DNA from: Halarcobacter sp.
GTDB taxonomy: Bacteria > Campylobacterota > Campylobacteria > Campylobacterales > Arcobacteraceae
Assembly (NCBI RefSeq): GCF_963675975.1
Contig: NZ_OY780939.1
Span: 1,736,001-1,800,000, forward strand
Length of the DNA: 64,000 nucleotides
Direction: 5' to 3'
Part shown: in pieces, positions 44,633 through 53,610 of the stretch
Numbering within the stretch: position 1 is the first letter of the stretch
Layout: each line of letters begins with the position of its first letter
The notes under the pieces: model-generated
Told to the model about the DNA's origin: nothing
The model's database searches: none
Seen by the model: the letters and a program-made list of their open reading frames with translations, nothing else
Program-made: the position numbers and the translations under genes

Positions 44633-45667
44633 TTATAAATTTTTAATTATTTTTGTTAAACCCTTATATTGTGTGAGACAATCATCATAATTTACTATAA
44701 TTTGTGATTTTGCGATTATATAACTTTTACCAGTTGTTCTATTTTTTATCACCTTATAACCTTCACATTTCTCAACACTATCAAAGGTTCCAATAAATTT
44801 TGTTTCTCTTAAACTTACAGTTTCTAAACTATCACCTGGCTTAATTTTATTTTCATATTCTAAATATGCCAGTCTAGCAGAAGTACCCGTTCCTGTGGTA
44901 CTTCTACAAATAACTCCTGGGTGTACATATGTTGCCGAACGTGAGGTATAAAAGTTTTCCTCTTTTTTTTCAACTTCACCCATATAGTGTAAAAAAGGAA
45001 CAGGTCCAACATCACCTAAAGCATAATGTTTTAGTGATTCTTTTTTTCTTACTGCTTCAATTATCAAATAAGCAGTATCACTTAATTTTTTTTCTTCATC
45101 AATACTTAGATTAAACCCTAACTCTTTTGCTTCTACTAAAATATAAAAACCACCGCTGTAAGCTATTGAATAAGTGATTTCTCCTAACTCTTTGATAAGA
45201 ATTTTTTCTTTATATTTATGTATATAACTTGGTAAGCCTTCGCAAGTTATTGATTCAACTACTCCATTTTCTACTTTTGCTTCAATATCTACAAGTCCAG
45301 CTGGAGCTTCTAATTTAAAATTTAAGATTCCATCTTTTTTCTCTACAAGACCATTTTCTATAATAGCTGTTGCCGTACACATTGTATTTGAACCAGAATA
45401 TATAGGATATCCCATCACTTCCATAATAATATATCCTGCAACTGCTTCTTTATTTTTTGCAGGTACAACTAAATCTATAGACATCTCAGGGATTCCATAT
45501 GGTTCAAAAAGAAGGGTTTTTCTTAAGTCATCAGCTTCTTTTTGTAGATATAACATTTGTTCTCTAACACTATTTCCTGGTAATTCACTTATTCCTGTAA
45601 AGACTATTCTACTTACATCACCACCTGCATGGGTATCTATTAGTCCTATTTCATGAGCTTTTGTCAT
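44633..45667 (-). CDS. Proline-racemase-family protein with Cys/Thr site
   Basis: 344 residues of the proline racemase superfamily (start IGLIDTHAGGDVSRIVFTGI). The two catalytic positions read SGSNTMCTATAIIENG (Cys kept) and CRSTTGTGTSARLAYLEYEN (second Cys replaced by Thr). Cys/Thr is the arrangement of trans-3-hydroxy-L-proline dehydratase rather than of racemases, which use Cys/Cys. Hydroxyectoine, like trans-3-hydroxyproline, is a cyclic imino acid with OH beside the carboxylate-bearing carbon, so dehydration of hydroxyectoine is an attractive role (inference). It overlaps the MDR reductase gene by 4 bp. Confidence 0.82.
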   Translation of the reverse strand: MTKAHEIGLIDTHAGGDVSRIVFTGISELPGNSVREQMLYLQKEADDLRKTLLFEPYGIPEMSIDLVVPAKNKEAVAGYIIMEVMGYPIYSGSNTMCTATAIIENGLVEKKDGILNFKLEAPAGLVDIEAKVENGVVESITCEGLPSYIHKYKEKILIKELGEITYSIAYSGGFYILVEAKELGFNLSIDEEKKLSDTAYLIIEAVRKKESLKHYALGDVGPVPFLHYMGEVEKKEENFYTSRSATYVHPGVICRSTTGTGTSARLAYLEYENKIKPGDSLETVSLRETKFIGTFDSVEKCEGYKVIKNRTTGKSYIIAKSQIIVNYDDCLTQYKGLTKIIKNL

Positions 45668-46818
45668 GATTTAGCCTTTAAAGAGTACTTTTTACCATGC
45701 TCTTCCCATTTTGAATCAGGAACTATTACTATTTTCCCTAAGTAGCCTTTTCCTCTAGATACAAAATATTTTTCTGCTTCATGAAGTTGTGATAATTTAA
45801 AAGTTGCGTGCAAAATTGGCTTTAATTTTCCCTCTTTTATCCATTGCATCAATTGTTTTGCTTCATTTCTAGTACCATGTGATACTCCATGAATCTCAAC
45901 TTGGTAAAGATATATTTTTGACCATAATATTTCTGTAATATTATATGAACTAGCTCCTGCAATACTAAGTCTTGGATAATCATCTCTTTTTTTCATATCA
46001 ACAATCATAGTATCAATAAAAATATTTGTATACTCTCCACCAACTAAATCCATAACAGCATCAATATTTTCACCATTTGTTGCTTCAAGTATTTTTTCAT
46101 ATAAACTAGATGGATCTGCTCTATCTATAACTTTTTGTGCTCCAAGTTCTAGTAGTTCTTTCTCTTTATCTTTTGAACTTATTGCATAAGGAATTGCTCC
46201 TAATACTCTACACATTTGTATTAAAGCAGTACCAACTCCTCCACTAGCACCACTTATTAAAACTTTATCTCCAGCTTTTACTCTTGAGGCATTTAACATT
46301 CTAAAACCTGTTTGATATGAGCACATACCTAAAGAGGCTAGTTGTGCATCGTCTAAATCTTTATTTTCTATTGTATAAAAGTTTTTTGCAGGTATTGCAA
46401 CATATTCAGCATAACCACCATTTGCTCCATGTCCGTAATAATCTGGTGTCAGATTTAAATCTAAGTTTTCTGATAAGTAGATATTAAAATCAACTAAGCC
46501 TCTTTTCCCAATTAAGTTTTTATCTACATCTATTGCTGTATCTACAACAGTTCCAACTATATCTGCACCTTGTATTCTTGGAAATTGAAAAGTATCATCT
46601 CCTGTCATATTAAAAGAGGTGATTTCATTTTTATTATTGTCATCAACAGGGTATAAGCCCTCTCTAGCTTTTCTATCTGTATTATTTTTTGCTGTAGCTG
46701 TAACTTTTATAAGGACTTCACCATTTTTTAGTTTTGGTATATCTACATCTTTATAAACTAAATTCTCTATTCCTCCATGGCCCATTAAAACCATAGCTTT
46801 CATTGTACTGTTTTCCAT
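45664..46818 (-). CDS. MDR-family NAD(P)-dependent reductase
   Basis: 384 residues of the medium-chain dehydrogenase/reductase superfamily. Rossmann motif DKVLISGASGGVGTALIQMC near residue 185; N-terminal MKAMVLMGHGGIENLVYKDV typical of the quinone-oxidoreductase-like branch. The usual catalytic-zinc Cys position is NN (TATAKNNTDRKAREGLY), so it is probably zinc-free and reduces a C=C bond rather than oxidising an alcohol. GGAGAGATT before the ATG. First gene of the MDR / proline-racemase-family / M20 operon, with a palindrome in its promoter region. Confidence 0.85.
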   Translation of the reverse strand: MENSTMKAMVLMGHGGIENLVYKDVDIPKLKNGEVLIKVTATAKNNTDRKAREGLYPVDDNNKNEITSFNMTGDDTFQFPRIQGADIVGTVVDTAIDVDKNLIGKRGLVDFNIYLSENLDLNLTPDYYGHGANGGYAEYVAIPAKNFYTIENKDLDDAQLASLGMCSYQTGFRMLNASRVKAGDKVLISGASGGVGTALIQMCRVLGAIPYAISSKDKEKELLELGAQKVIDRADPSSLYEKILEATNGENIDAVMDLVGGEYTNIFIDTMIVDMKKRDDYPRLSIAGASSYNITEILWSKIYLYQVEIHGVSHGTRNEAKQLMQWIKEGKLKPILHATFKLSQLHEAEKYFVSRGKGYLGKIVIVPDSKWEEHGKKYSLKAKS

Positions 46819-46856
46819 AATCTCTCCAGTAAAAATTTATTAATATCAATCTATTT

Positions 46857-46876
46857 GTAAAAAGCATACTTTTTAC
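46857..46876. promoter_or_regulatory. Palindromic putative operator, copy 1
   Basis: GTAAAAAGCATACTTTTTAC: two perfect 8-bp arms around CATA, 39 bp before the start of the MDR reductase operon. A 17/20 match occurs upstream of aspA at 55368-55387, so a shared regulator of ectoine/aspartate use is likely. A second, unrelated dyad (GGAGTAA / TTACTCC) follows at 46878-46902. Confidence 0.55.
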
Positions 46877-46927
46877 AGGAGTAAGACCTAAAGAATTACT
46901 CCTTCTTTAACTGGACGAATAAGCTAC

Positions 46928-46965
46928 TTTTGAGTATACACGGTTAAATCCATATATACTCAAAA
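46928..46965 (-). terminator. Hairpin after the UspA gene
   Basis: TTTTGAGTATA and TATACTCAAAA form an 11-bp stem with a 16-base loop, starting 28 bp past the uspA stop. The T-tract (TCTTTTTT) is on the plus-strand side, so for the minus strand it is a hairpin preceded by A-run; partial termination between the importer operon and the MDR operon is plausible. Confidence 0.4.
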
Positions 46966-46992
46966 TCTTTTTTAATTCAATTATTTTTTTCA

Positions 46993-47445
46993 TCATACTA
47001 CAAGGACTGGTATATCTGCTAATCCAGCAACTTTATGTGAAACTCCTCCTAATAAGTATCCACTTAAATCGCCTTTACCTTGTTTACCAATAATGATAAT
47101 ATCTATATCTTTATCTTCAATAAACTCTAATATCTCTTTAGCAATTTGTCCTATACGAACAAAACCTTTAACATTTTCTTTTTCAAGGCCTTGTTTATAG
47201 GCAATCTCTTTTGCTTCACCTACAATCTCTTTTGAATATTCCCCTAAAGCATCTTCAAGGTTATAAGCTTTATCATTAATCTGTCTTGGTAACATTGATA
47301 AAGAACCTTCAATAAAACTATGGTGTCTAAATACAGATAAGATATTTATTTGGGAATCATTTTTTAATGCAATTTGGCAAGCTAGTTCTAAAGCCTTGTT
47401 TGCTTGATCTGAACCATCTGTTGGTACTAAAATTTTTTTAAACAT
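46993..47445 (-). CDS. teaD: UspA-family protein, TeaD-like regulator of the TRAP importer
   Basis: 150-residue universal stress protein. ATP-binding motif IIIIGKQGKGDLSGYLLGGV and the N-terminal MFKKILVPTDGSDQANKALE are canonical. In Halomonas elongata the ectoine importer genes are teaABC followed by teaD, a UspA protein that tunes transport by ATP binding. The same order is seen here with 11 bp between teaC and this gene, so TeaD function is a strong inference from synteny. Confidence 0.85.
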   Translation of the reverse strand: MFKKILVPTDGSDQANKALELACQIALKNDSQINILSVFRHHSFIEGSLSMLPRQINDKAYNLEDALGEYSKEIVGEAKEIAYKQGLEKENVKGFVRIGQIAKEILEFIEDKDIDIIIIGKQGKGDLSGYLLGGVSHKVAGLADIPVLVV

Positions 47446-47456
47446 CTTATCTCCTT

Positions 47457-49220
47457 TTACTCTACAACTTTTGGTGCTAAACCAAGCATACTTTGAATAC
47501 TATCAAATACACTAACATCTCTAAATGCAACATCTCTTAAAAATAGGGCAATCTCTGGGATAAATATTAATGCAACTGAAACACTTAAAAGTATTAAAAT
47601 AAATGGTGGTGTTCCTTTTATAACTTCTAAATATGGTCTTTTAAATACAGCAATTGCAGTGAAGATATCACAACCAAAAGGTGGTGTAGCTGAACCAATA
47701 GCTACTTGTAAAGTAATAATAGTACCTACTAATACTGGGTCTAAACCAACTGAATTAACTACAGGTGCAAAAATTGGTACAAGAACTAATATTACAACTA
47801 TAGGGTCAACAAACATACATCCAACAAAAAATGCAATTGAGATTACAAATAAAACTTCATATGCACTCATTGAAGTTATACCAATGGCATTTAAAATCTC
47901 TTGAGGTACTTGTGCAAAAGATAAGACCCAAGCAAAACCAGCACCTGCTCCAACTAGGATAAATACAACACCTGTCACAAGTCCAGTTGATTTTGCAGTC
48001 GCATAAAGATCTTTTAATGTCATTGTTTTAAAAACAATACCTTCTAAAAATATAGCATAAGCAACACTAACAGCAGCAGCTTCAGTTGGACTAAATATAC
48101 CACCAAATATTCCACCTACAATAATTGCTGGAAAACCTAATGGCCATAATGCCTTGTAAACTGCAACACCTCTTTCTTTCCAAGTTGCTTTTGGTTCTGT
48201 TGGAATATTATGTCTATATGCATAGATAATACTATAAATAGAAAATAGAAATAAGATAAGAAGCCCTGGACCAATTCCTGCAATGAAAAGTTCAGGAATA
48301 GAAGTTTTTGCAACAATTCCGTAAATAATCATTCCAATACTAGGTGGAATTAAAAAGGCAATATCACTTGAATTTACAATTAAAGCTAATATAAACGAAT
48401 CTTTATATCCACCTTTTTTTAGTCTTGGTCTAAGTGGTGAACCAATTGCAACAACAGTTGCTTGTGTTGAACCAGAAACTGCACCAAACATAGCACATGC
48501 TCCAGCTGTACTAACAGCTAAACCACCTTTGATATGTCTAACAAAAGCCATAACTAAATCAATAAGTTTTTCAGCAGATTTTCCTCTTGTCATAATGTCA
48601 GCTGAAAGTATAAACATAGGTACTGCAATGAGCGCTGCTGGTCTAATCCCACCCATCATTTGTTGAATTAGAAACTCCATTTTTGAAAAGTCTGCATCAA
48701 AAAGAAGATAAATTCCAAGTGTTGTACCTGCAATAAGTGGTATCATCATAGGAAATCCAGATAGAAGAAGAATAACCATTAGCACAAAAATTGAAACGGC
48801 AAGATGTTCTTTTAAAAATTCACTTAATTTAAAACTTGTATCTTTGATTGTATCTTCACTTAAAAGATGTCCAATTACTTTGTCTTCATTATCAAACATC
48901 TTTACATCGATAGATAATTTACCATCACTTAGATTAGTAATATCTATATCTTCCACTTCCCAAAAACCTTTTTTATCTGATTCCTCTTCAAGTTTCATTG
49001 TATTTGATTTTGAATCTGTAACAACAATATCAACATTTTTCCATTTGTGAGATTGAAAATCTTCAGACTCTGCTGATCCATAAATTGATAGTTTTAGTGT
49101 CTTTGTGTCTAAAATCACATCATCTAAATATAAAGTAATTTCATCTTTTGCAAAGCTTGGAATAGATATAGCTAGCAATAAAAATAAAGTGATAAATATT
49201 TGTTTAAAATTATTTTGCAT
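47457..49220 (-). CDS. teaC: TRAP transporter large permease with extra N-terminal domain
   Basis: 587 residues, about 140 more than a usual DctM. Residues ~1-24 are a signal peptide, followed by a ~110-residue beta-rich, Ig-like region (LSIYGSAESEDFQSHKWKNV, SKSNTMKLEEESDKKGFWEV, LSDGKLSIDVKMFDNEDKVI) that should lie in the periplasm. Then come the DctM helices: PMMIPLIAGTTLGIYLLFDA, FGAVSGSTQATVVAIGSPLR, LIPPSIGMIIYGIVAKTSIP and PPFGCDIFTAIAVFKRP. It forms the transport core with the small subunit. The fused periplasmic domain is unusual and may help dock the solute-binding protein. Confidence 0.93.
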   Translation of the reverse strand: MQNNFKQIFITLFLLLAISIPSFAKDEITLYLDDVILDTKTLKLSIYGSAESEDFQSHKWKNVDIVVTDSKSNTMKLEEESDKKGFWEVEDIDITNLSDGKLSIDVKMFDNEDKVIGHLLSEDTIKDTSFKLSEFLKEHLAVSIFVLMVILLLSGFPMMIPLIAGTTLGIYLLFDADFSKMEFLIQQMMGGIRPAALIAVPMFILSADIMTRGKSAEKLIDLVMAFVRHIKGGLAVSTAGACAMFGAVSGSTQATVVAIGSPLRPRLKKGGYKDSFILALIVNSSDIAFLIPPSIGMIIYGIVAKTSIPELFIAGIGPGLLILFLFSIYSIIYAYRHNIPTEPKATWKERGVAVYKALWPLGFPAIIVGGIFGGIFSPTEAAAVSVAYAIFLEGIVFKTMTLKDLYATAKSTGLVTGVVFILVGAGAGFAWVLSFAQVPQEILNAIGITSMSAYEVLFVISIAFFVGCMFVDPIVVILVLVPIFAPVVNSVGLDPVLVGTIITLQVAIGSATPPFGCDIFTAIAVFKRPYLEVIKGTPPFILILLSVSVALIFIPEIALFLRDVAFRDVSVFDSIQSMLGLAPKVVE

Positions 49221-49229
49221 ACTTCTTCC

Positions 49230-49802
49230 TTAAACTTCTATATCATTTTTTGCATCGCTATATCCATCTTTTGTACAAGTTGATAGATATACATCTGATT
49301 CACTAAAATTTTTAATTACTGTAAAAAAGTATTGTAGTCCAGTAACTGTAAACCCAATTGGAACCCATAAATAAACATAAAAAACAGGAATACCCAATGC
49401 TGGAAGAATTCTTCCACTTTCATAAACTTCTATGATATATCCGTATGAGTATTTAGCTAATATAAACATAAATATTGAAGTGATAAGAGAGATAAAAATC
49501 ATAGCAATTTTTCTTTGTTTTGTTGGCATTGCATCATATATTGCAGACATTCTAATGTGTCTTCCATTTCTTGCAGCGTAACTTAGTCCTGCAAAAGTTA
49601 CAATAACTATAAAAATCATATTAAGTTCATCAGTAACAGTTAAAGCATCATTAAAAATAAATCTTGAAATAACAGCTGCTATTGTGGTTACTGCCATTGC
49701 AATAACACCTGCAGCTAACATTAGCCCTTCAAATTTACCTAAAATATTATCAAATATATCTAAGGCTTTTATAAAAGGATTTTTTTTTGTATTATCATTC
49801 AT
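49230..49802 (-). CDS. teaB: TRAP transporter small permease
   Basis: 190 residues with four membrane helices (e.g. LMLAAGVIAMAVTTIAAVIS, then DELNMIFIVIVTFAGLSYAA and RNGRHIRMSAIYDAMP, the DctQ signature). Partner of the large permease 9 bp downstream and of the binding protein upstream. The N-terminal ~20 residues are polar and cytosolic. Confidence 0.94.
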   Translation of the reverse strand: MNDNTKKNPFIKALDIFDNILGKFEGLMLAAGVIAMAVTTIAAVISRFIFNDALTVTDELNMIFIVIVTFAGLSYAARNGRHIRMSAIYDAMPTKQRKIAMIFISLITSIFMFILAKYSYGYIIEVYESGRILPALGIPVFYVYLWVPIGFTVTGLQYFFTVIKNFSESDVYLSTCTKDGYSDAKNDIEV

Positions 49803-49892
49803 ATTAGTTCCTTTTTACCATAGCAGATTACAAATATTTGAAATCTACTATAGTAAATCCACGAAATGTGGATTACTATAATTTATATAAGA

Positions 49893-50900
49893 TTATTTTG
49901 CATTTGCTTCAGCAGCTGCTAAATCTTTCATCATTTGTTCCATTACTTTTTTATTTGATGCACTTTTTGATGCAAAAGATTCTTGAACAGCTTTAGCTTT
50001 TTCTTTGAATACTTTTCTTTCATCTTCTGTTAATGTAACAATTTTATATGTTGGATTTGTTCTAATAATTCTTCCTAATCCATAAGCATCTAATTTTTGA
50101 GCTTCACTTAAAATAGTTTTATGTGCAAACTCTGCTGCTTTTTGAACAAGCTTTTTATCTCTATTAGATAAACCATCATAGAATTTTTTATTTGCACTTA
50201 CTGATGCATTAAAGTGTCCATGTCCTGTGTATGTTAATACTTTAGTTAAATCATCTAATCCATAAGCTTCAATCCAAACTGTTGGGTTTTCTTGACCATC
50301 TACCATACCAGTTTTAAGAGCACCTACTAAATCACCCCAAGACATAGGTTGTGGTGATGCACCAAATGCTTCATATGTTTCAACTAAAATTGGAGAACCT
50401 GGCATAACTCTCATCTTTTTACCTTTTAAATCTGCTGGTGAATGAAACTCTTCAAAAGTTGTAACTGCCATCTCACCTTCAGGAAATACAGATAGAAGTT
50501 GTAAACCATGTTTATTAAATATTGATGGTAACATCTCATTAATTACTTTAGAATTTTTGAAAAAATAGTCTAATTGTTTAGTATCAGTAGGCATTACATA
50601 AGGTAATGTAAAAATATCCATTTCTGGGATTGTTCCACCCATATATCCTGTTGATTGACCTAAAAATTGAATTAATCCAGCTCTTGTTTGCTCCATTAAG
50701 TCTGTTTCTTCACCTAGGCTTCCTACTTTATATAGTTCAATTTTGTTTCTAGAATTATCTTCAATAAAACTTTTGAATGCTGTTGCATAAATACCTTGTG
50801 GATCACTTGTTCCCTCTCCAAATGCATATTTCCATGTATCTGCACTTAAACTTGTAACAGTGATAAGCCCTGCTACTACTAAACCTTTTAATAATTTCAT
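49893..50900 (-). CDS. teaA: TRAP solute-binding protein, TeaA-like (ectoine)
   Basis: 335 residues with a signal peptide (MKLLKGLVVAGLITVTSLSA). The DctP fold is clear. Blocks match Halomonas TeaA closely by eye: DTWKYAFGEGTSDPQGIYAT, AFKSFIEDNS, VGSLGEETDLMEQTRAGLIQ, LPYVMPTD, GLQLLSVFPEGEMAVTTFEE and MVDGQENPTVWIEAYGLDD; in TeaA the last block supplies substrate-contacting aromatic residues. With doeA immediately upstream, ectoine and hydroxyectoine are the expected ligands. Two genes for the permease follow. Confidence 0.92.
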   Translation of the reverse strand: MKLLKGLVVAGLITVTSLSADTWKYAFGEGTSDPQGIYATAFKSFIEDNSRNKIELYKVGSLGEETDLMEQTRAGLIQFLGQSTGYMGGTIPEMDIFTLPYVMPTDTKQLDYFFKNSKVINEMLPSIFNKHGLQLLSVFPEGEMAVTTFEEFHSPADLKGKKMRVMPGSPILVETYEAFGASPQPMSWGDLVGALKTGMVDGQENPTVWIEAYGLDDLTKVLTYTGHGHFNASVSANKKFYDGLSNRDKKLVQKAAEFAHKTILSEAQKLDAYGLGRIIRTNPTYKIVTLTEDERKVFKEKAKAVQESFASKSASNKKVMEQMMKDLAAAEANAK

Positions 50901-50993
50901 CTTAAATTCCTTTCTATATTGTTTTAGTTTTAATTTAGTACTTATTTCTCAGTGTGATTTTTTTAATTATCATACCTCCTTATTGGATTTAAT

Positions 50994-52178
50994 CTATTTT
51001 ATAAATAACTCTCTAGGAAAATCACAAAATGTTTCAACCCCTGTATCTGTTATATAGATACTTTCTGTTATCTCCATTCCCCAATCATCTTGCCAAATTC
51101 CCGGCATAAAGTGAAAAGTCATTCCTGGTTCTAAAACAGTTAAATCTGTACTTCTTAAACTACACGTTCTTTCACCCCAATCAGGTGGGTAACTAACTCC
51201 TATTGGGTAACCATATCTGGCATTGTTTCTATCTATACCAAATTTTTTCATTACAGACTCTGCTGCATTTGCAATATCGCAAGTTCTATTTCCAGGTTTT
51301 GCCATTTCAAGTCCTGCTGCAATAGCTTCTACTAAAGCTTTTTCCGCATCTAAAAATTTTTGTTCAGGTCTTCCCATAAAAATTGTTCTAGACATAGGTG
51401 CATGATATCTTTTATAACACCCTGAAATTTCAAAGTATGTCGCTTCTTTTCTTTTAAAAGGTCTTTCATCCCAAGTAATATGTGAAGCAGAAGCATCAGC
51501 TCCAGATGGAAGTAATGGTACAATTGATGGATAATCTCCACCATAACCATCAACTCCTTCAATTGCTGTTTCATATATTTGTGACACCACATGACTTTTT
51601 GGAATACCAACTCTAACCACATCTAATACTCTTTGATGTATTTTTTGGGTGATTTTTCCAGCAATTTTCATATACTCAATCTCTTTTTTAGACTTGACAC
51701 CTCTAGCCCAATTCACTAGGTTATTTGCATTTATAAAGTTTGCATTTGGAAGAGTTGACATAAGTCTAAAATGAGCTTCTGCTGTATAATAGTATGTGTC
51801 TCTTTCTGTTGCAATAATACATTTTGTCCACCCTTTTTTATTGAAGATATTTTCTCCAATCCAAGTCATAGGGTGTTCATCTAAATTTTGCACATATTTT
51901 TCAGGATAACCATATAGGTTTTCCTCTTTCATAAAACATTTAATTAATGCAGCATTTCTATCCATAAGTCTTCCGAACCAAATAGGTTCCTCTTCATCAA
52001 GGGAGATAATAACCCCTTGATGAACGTAGAAAGACCAACCATCATATCCTGTTAACCAGTTCATATTTCCTGGGTCTGTTGCAATTAATACATCAATTCT
52101 TCTTTGTTGCATCATTGATTTAACTTTTCTTACCCTTTGGATATATTCTTTTTTTGTAAAAGGCAACTTAGCTTTCAT
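50994..52178 (-). CDS. doeA: Ectoine hydrolase (M24 family)
   Basis: 394 residues, the cytosolic M24-type (pita-bread) hydrolase DoeA/EutD that opens the ectoine ring to N-acetyl-L-2,4-diaminobutyrate. The ectoine-hydrolase blocks are unmistakable: DPGNMNWLTGYDGWSFYVHQ, VDGYGGDYPSIVPLLPSGAD, ASASHITWDERPFKRKEATY, FEISGCYKRYHAPMSRTIFM, YGYPIGVSYPPDWGERTCSL and TVLEPGMTFHFMPGIWQDDW. As in characterised enzymes the metal ligands of true aminopeptidases are not all present. It lies between doeC (28 bp) and teaA (93 bp). Confidence 0.95.
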   Translation of the reverse strand: MKAKLPFTKKEYIQRVRKVKSMMQQRRIDVLIATDPGNMNWLTGYDGWSFYVHQGVIISLDEEEPIWFGRLMDRNAALIKCFMKEENLYGYPEKYVQNLDEHPMTWIGENIFNKKGWTKCIIATERDTYYYTAEAHFRLMSTLPNANFINANNLVNWARGVKSKKEIEYMKIAGKITQKIHQRVLDVVRVGIPKSHVVSQIYETAIEGVDGYGGDYPSIVPLLPSGADASASHITWDERPFKRKEATYFEISGCYKRYHAPMSRTIFMGRPEQKFLDAEKALVEAIAAGLEMAKPGNRTCDIANAAESVMKKFGIDRNNARYGYPIGVSYPPDWGERTCSLRSTDLTVLEPGMTFHFMPGIWQDDWGMEITESIYITDTGVETFCDFPRELFIK

Positions 52179-52206
52179 ATCTTTTCCTTAAATATTTCCC
52201 CAACTA

Positions 52207-53601
52207 CTACTTAACAGGTCCTACCCAAACTTGTTGAGTATTTACGAACATTCTAATACCTTGTGGTCCTAACTCTTTACCTAATCCTGATTTTTTAGCT
52301 CCACCACTTGGAAGTCTAGGGTCTGATTTTACGATTCCATTAATTGATACTTGACCTGTAACAATTCTTCCAGCTAGTTTTTTAGCTTTTTCAACATCAG
52401 CTGTCCAAATAGACCCACCTAAACCATACTCTGTTGCATTTGCAATTTTTATTGCTTCTTCAACATCTTTTACTTTTATAATAGAAGCAATTGGTCCAAA
52501 TGTTTCTTGACAAGAAACAACCATTCCAGGTTCTACATCAGCTAATACTGTAACAGGGAAAAAGAAACCTTTACCTTCAATTCTTTGACCACCTAAAACT
52601 AGTCTTGCTCCAGCAGCAACTGATTTATCAACCTGCTCATGCATCTCTTCAACCAATTCACGTCTAGCTATTGGACCAATAGTTGTTGACTCATCTTTTG
52701 GGTCACCAAGTTTTAATTTTTCAAATCTTTCTTTTAAAAGAGCAATAAATTTTTCATAAATAGGCTCTTCTACAATAATTCTTTTTGCAGCAATGCAAGA
52801 TTGACCTGCATTAATATATCTTGAAAGTACAACTACATCAGCTGCATGTTCTAAATCTTTTGTGTCTGCTAAAATAATAGCTGGGTCACTTCCACCTAAT
52901 TCTAAGACAACTGGTTTAATTTCACTTCCAGCAATTGCTCCAACTGCTGCACCAGCTTTTGAAGAACCTGTTAAAGAGATACCCATTACGTGTGGATGTC
53001 TAATAACATCTTCTAAGATTTTATGACCTACCATTAGATTTTGAACTACATTTGTAGGAAAACCTGCTTTTTCAAAGGCTTCAACAATTCTAATTGCACA
53101 TAAAGGAGTATGCGAATCATGTTTCATAATACAAGTATTCCCAGACATAAGAGCAGGTGCTAAGTATCTAAATGCTAACCAAAATGGAGCATTCCAAGGT
53201 AAAACACCAACTGTTACACCCAAAGAGATATATTGAACATAACTCTCTGTTGCATCAGATTCTAAATACTCAGGTTTTAAATAATCTTCTCCAAAATCTG
53301 CATAATGTTCTGCTGCCCAAGCTGCTTTATTTACTTCACCTCTAGCCTCATTTATAGGTTTACCCATCTCTTCTGTCATTGGTAAAGCATAGTGATCAAG
53401 ATTTTCTTTCATCTCTTTTGCAACGGCTTTTAGTAATTCTGCTCTTTGTTCATAAGTAGTATTTATCCATTCATTTACATAAGCCTCTTGAGCCTTTTCT
53501 ATCATATCCCTAGCTTCTTCTTTTGTATGCATAGGAACTTCACATACTGTCTCTTCAGTATAAGGATTGATTGATTTAAAGTGTGTTGAACTGTATCCCA
53601 T
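52207..53601 (-). CDS. doeC: NAD-dependent aspartate-semialdehyde dehydrogenase (DoeC type)
   Basis: 464-residue aldehyde dehydrogenase. Catalytic Glu in PVVLELGGSDPAIILADTKD and Cys in INAGQSCIAAKRIIVEE; N-terminal SINPYTEETVCEVPMHTKEE and C-terminal KKSGLGKELGPQGIRMFVN are those of the succinate-semialdehyde group. Between the aminotransferase and doeA the expected reaction is oxidation of L-aspartate-4-semialdehyde to aspartate without phosphate. Without this context it would be called succinate-semialdehyde dehydrogenase, which remains the alternative. Confidence 0.88.
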   Translation of the reverse strand: MGYSSTHFKSINPYTEETVCEVPMHTKEEARDMIEKAQEAYVNEWINTTYEQRAELLKAVAKEMKENLDHYALPMTEEMGKPINEARGEVNKAAWAAEHYADFGEDYLKPEYLESDATESYVQYISLGVTVGVLPWNAPFWLAFRYLAPALMSGNTCIMKHDSHTPLCAIRIVEAFEKAGFPTNVVQNLMVGHKILEDVIRHPHVMGISLTGSSKAGAAVGAIAGSEIKPVVLELGGSDPAIILADTKDLEHAADVVVLSRYINAGQSCIAAKRIIVEEPIYEKFIALLKERFEKLKLGDPKDESTTIGPIARRELVEEMHEQVDKSVAAGARLVLGGQRIEGKGFFFPVTVLADVEPGMVVSCQETFGPIASIIKVKDVEEAIKIANATEYGLGGSIWTADVEKAKKLAGRIVTGQVSINGIVKSDPRLPSGGAKKSGLGKELGPQGIRMFVNTQQVWVGPVK

Positions 53602-53610
53602 AATTTCTCC

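Noticed and set aside
44633..45667. Plain proline or hydroxyproline racemase
   Set aside because: The second catalytic Cys is Thr, which argues against a two-base racemase; no proline dehydrogenase or hydroxyproline genes are nearby.
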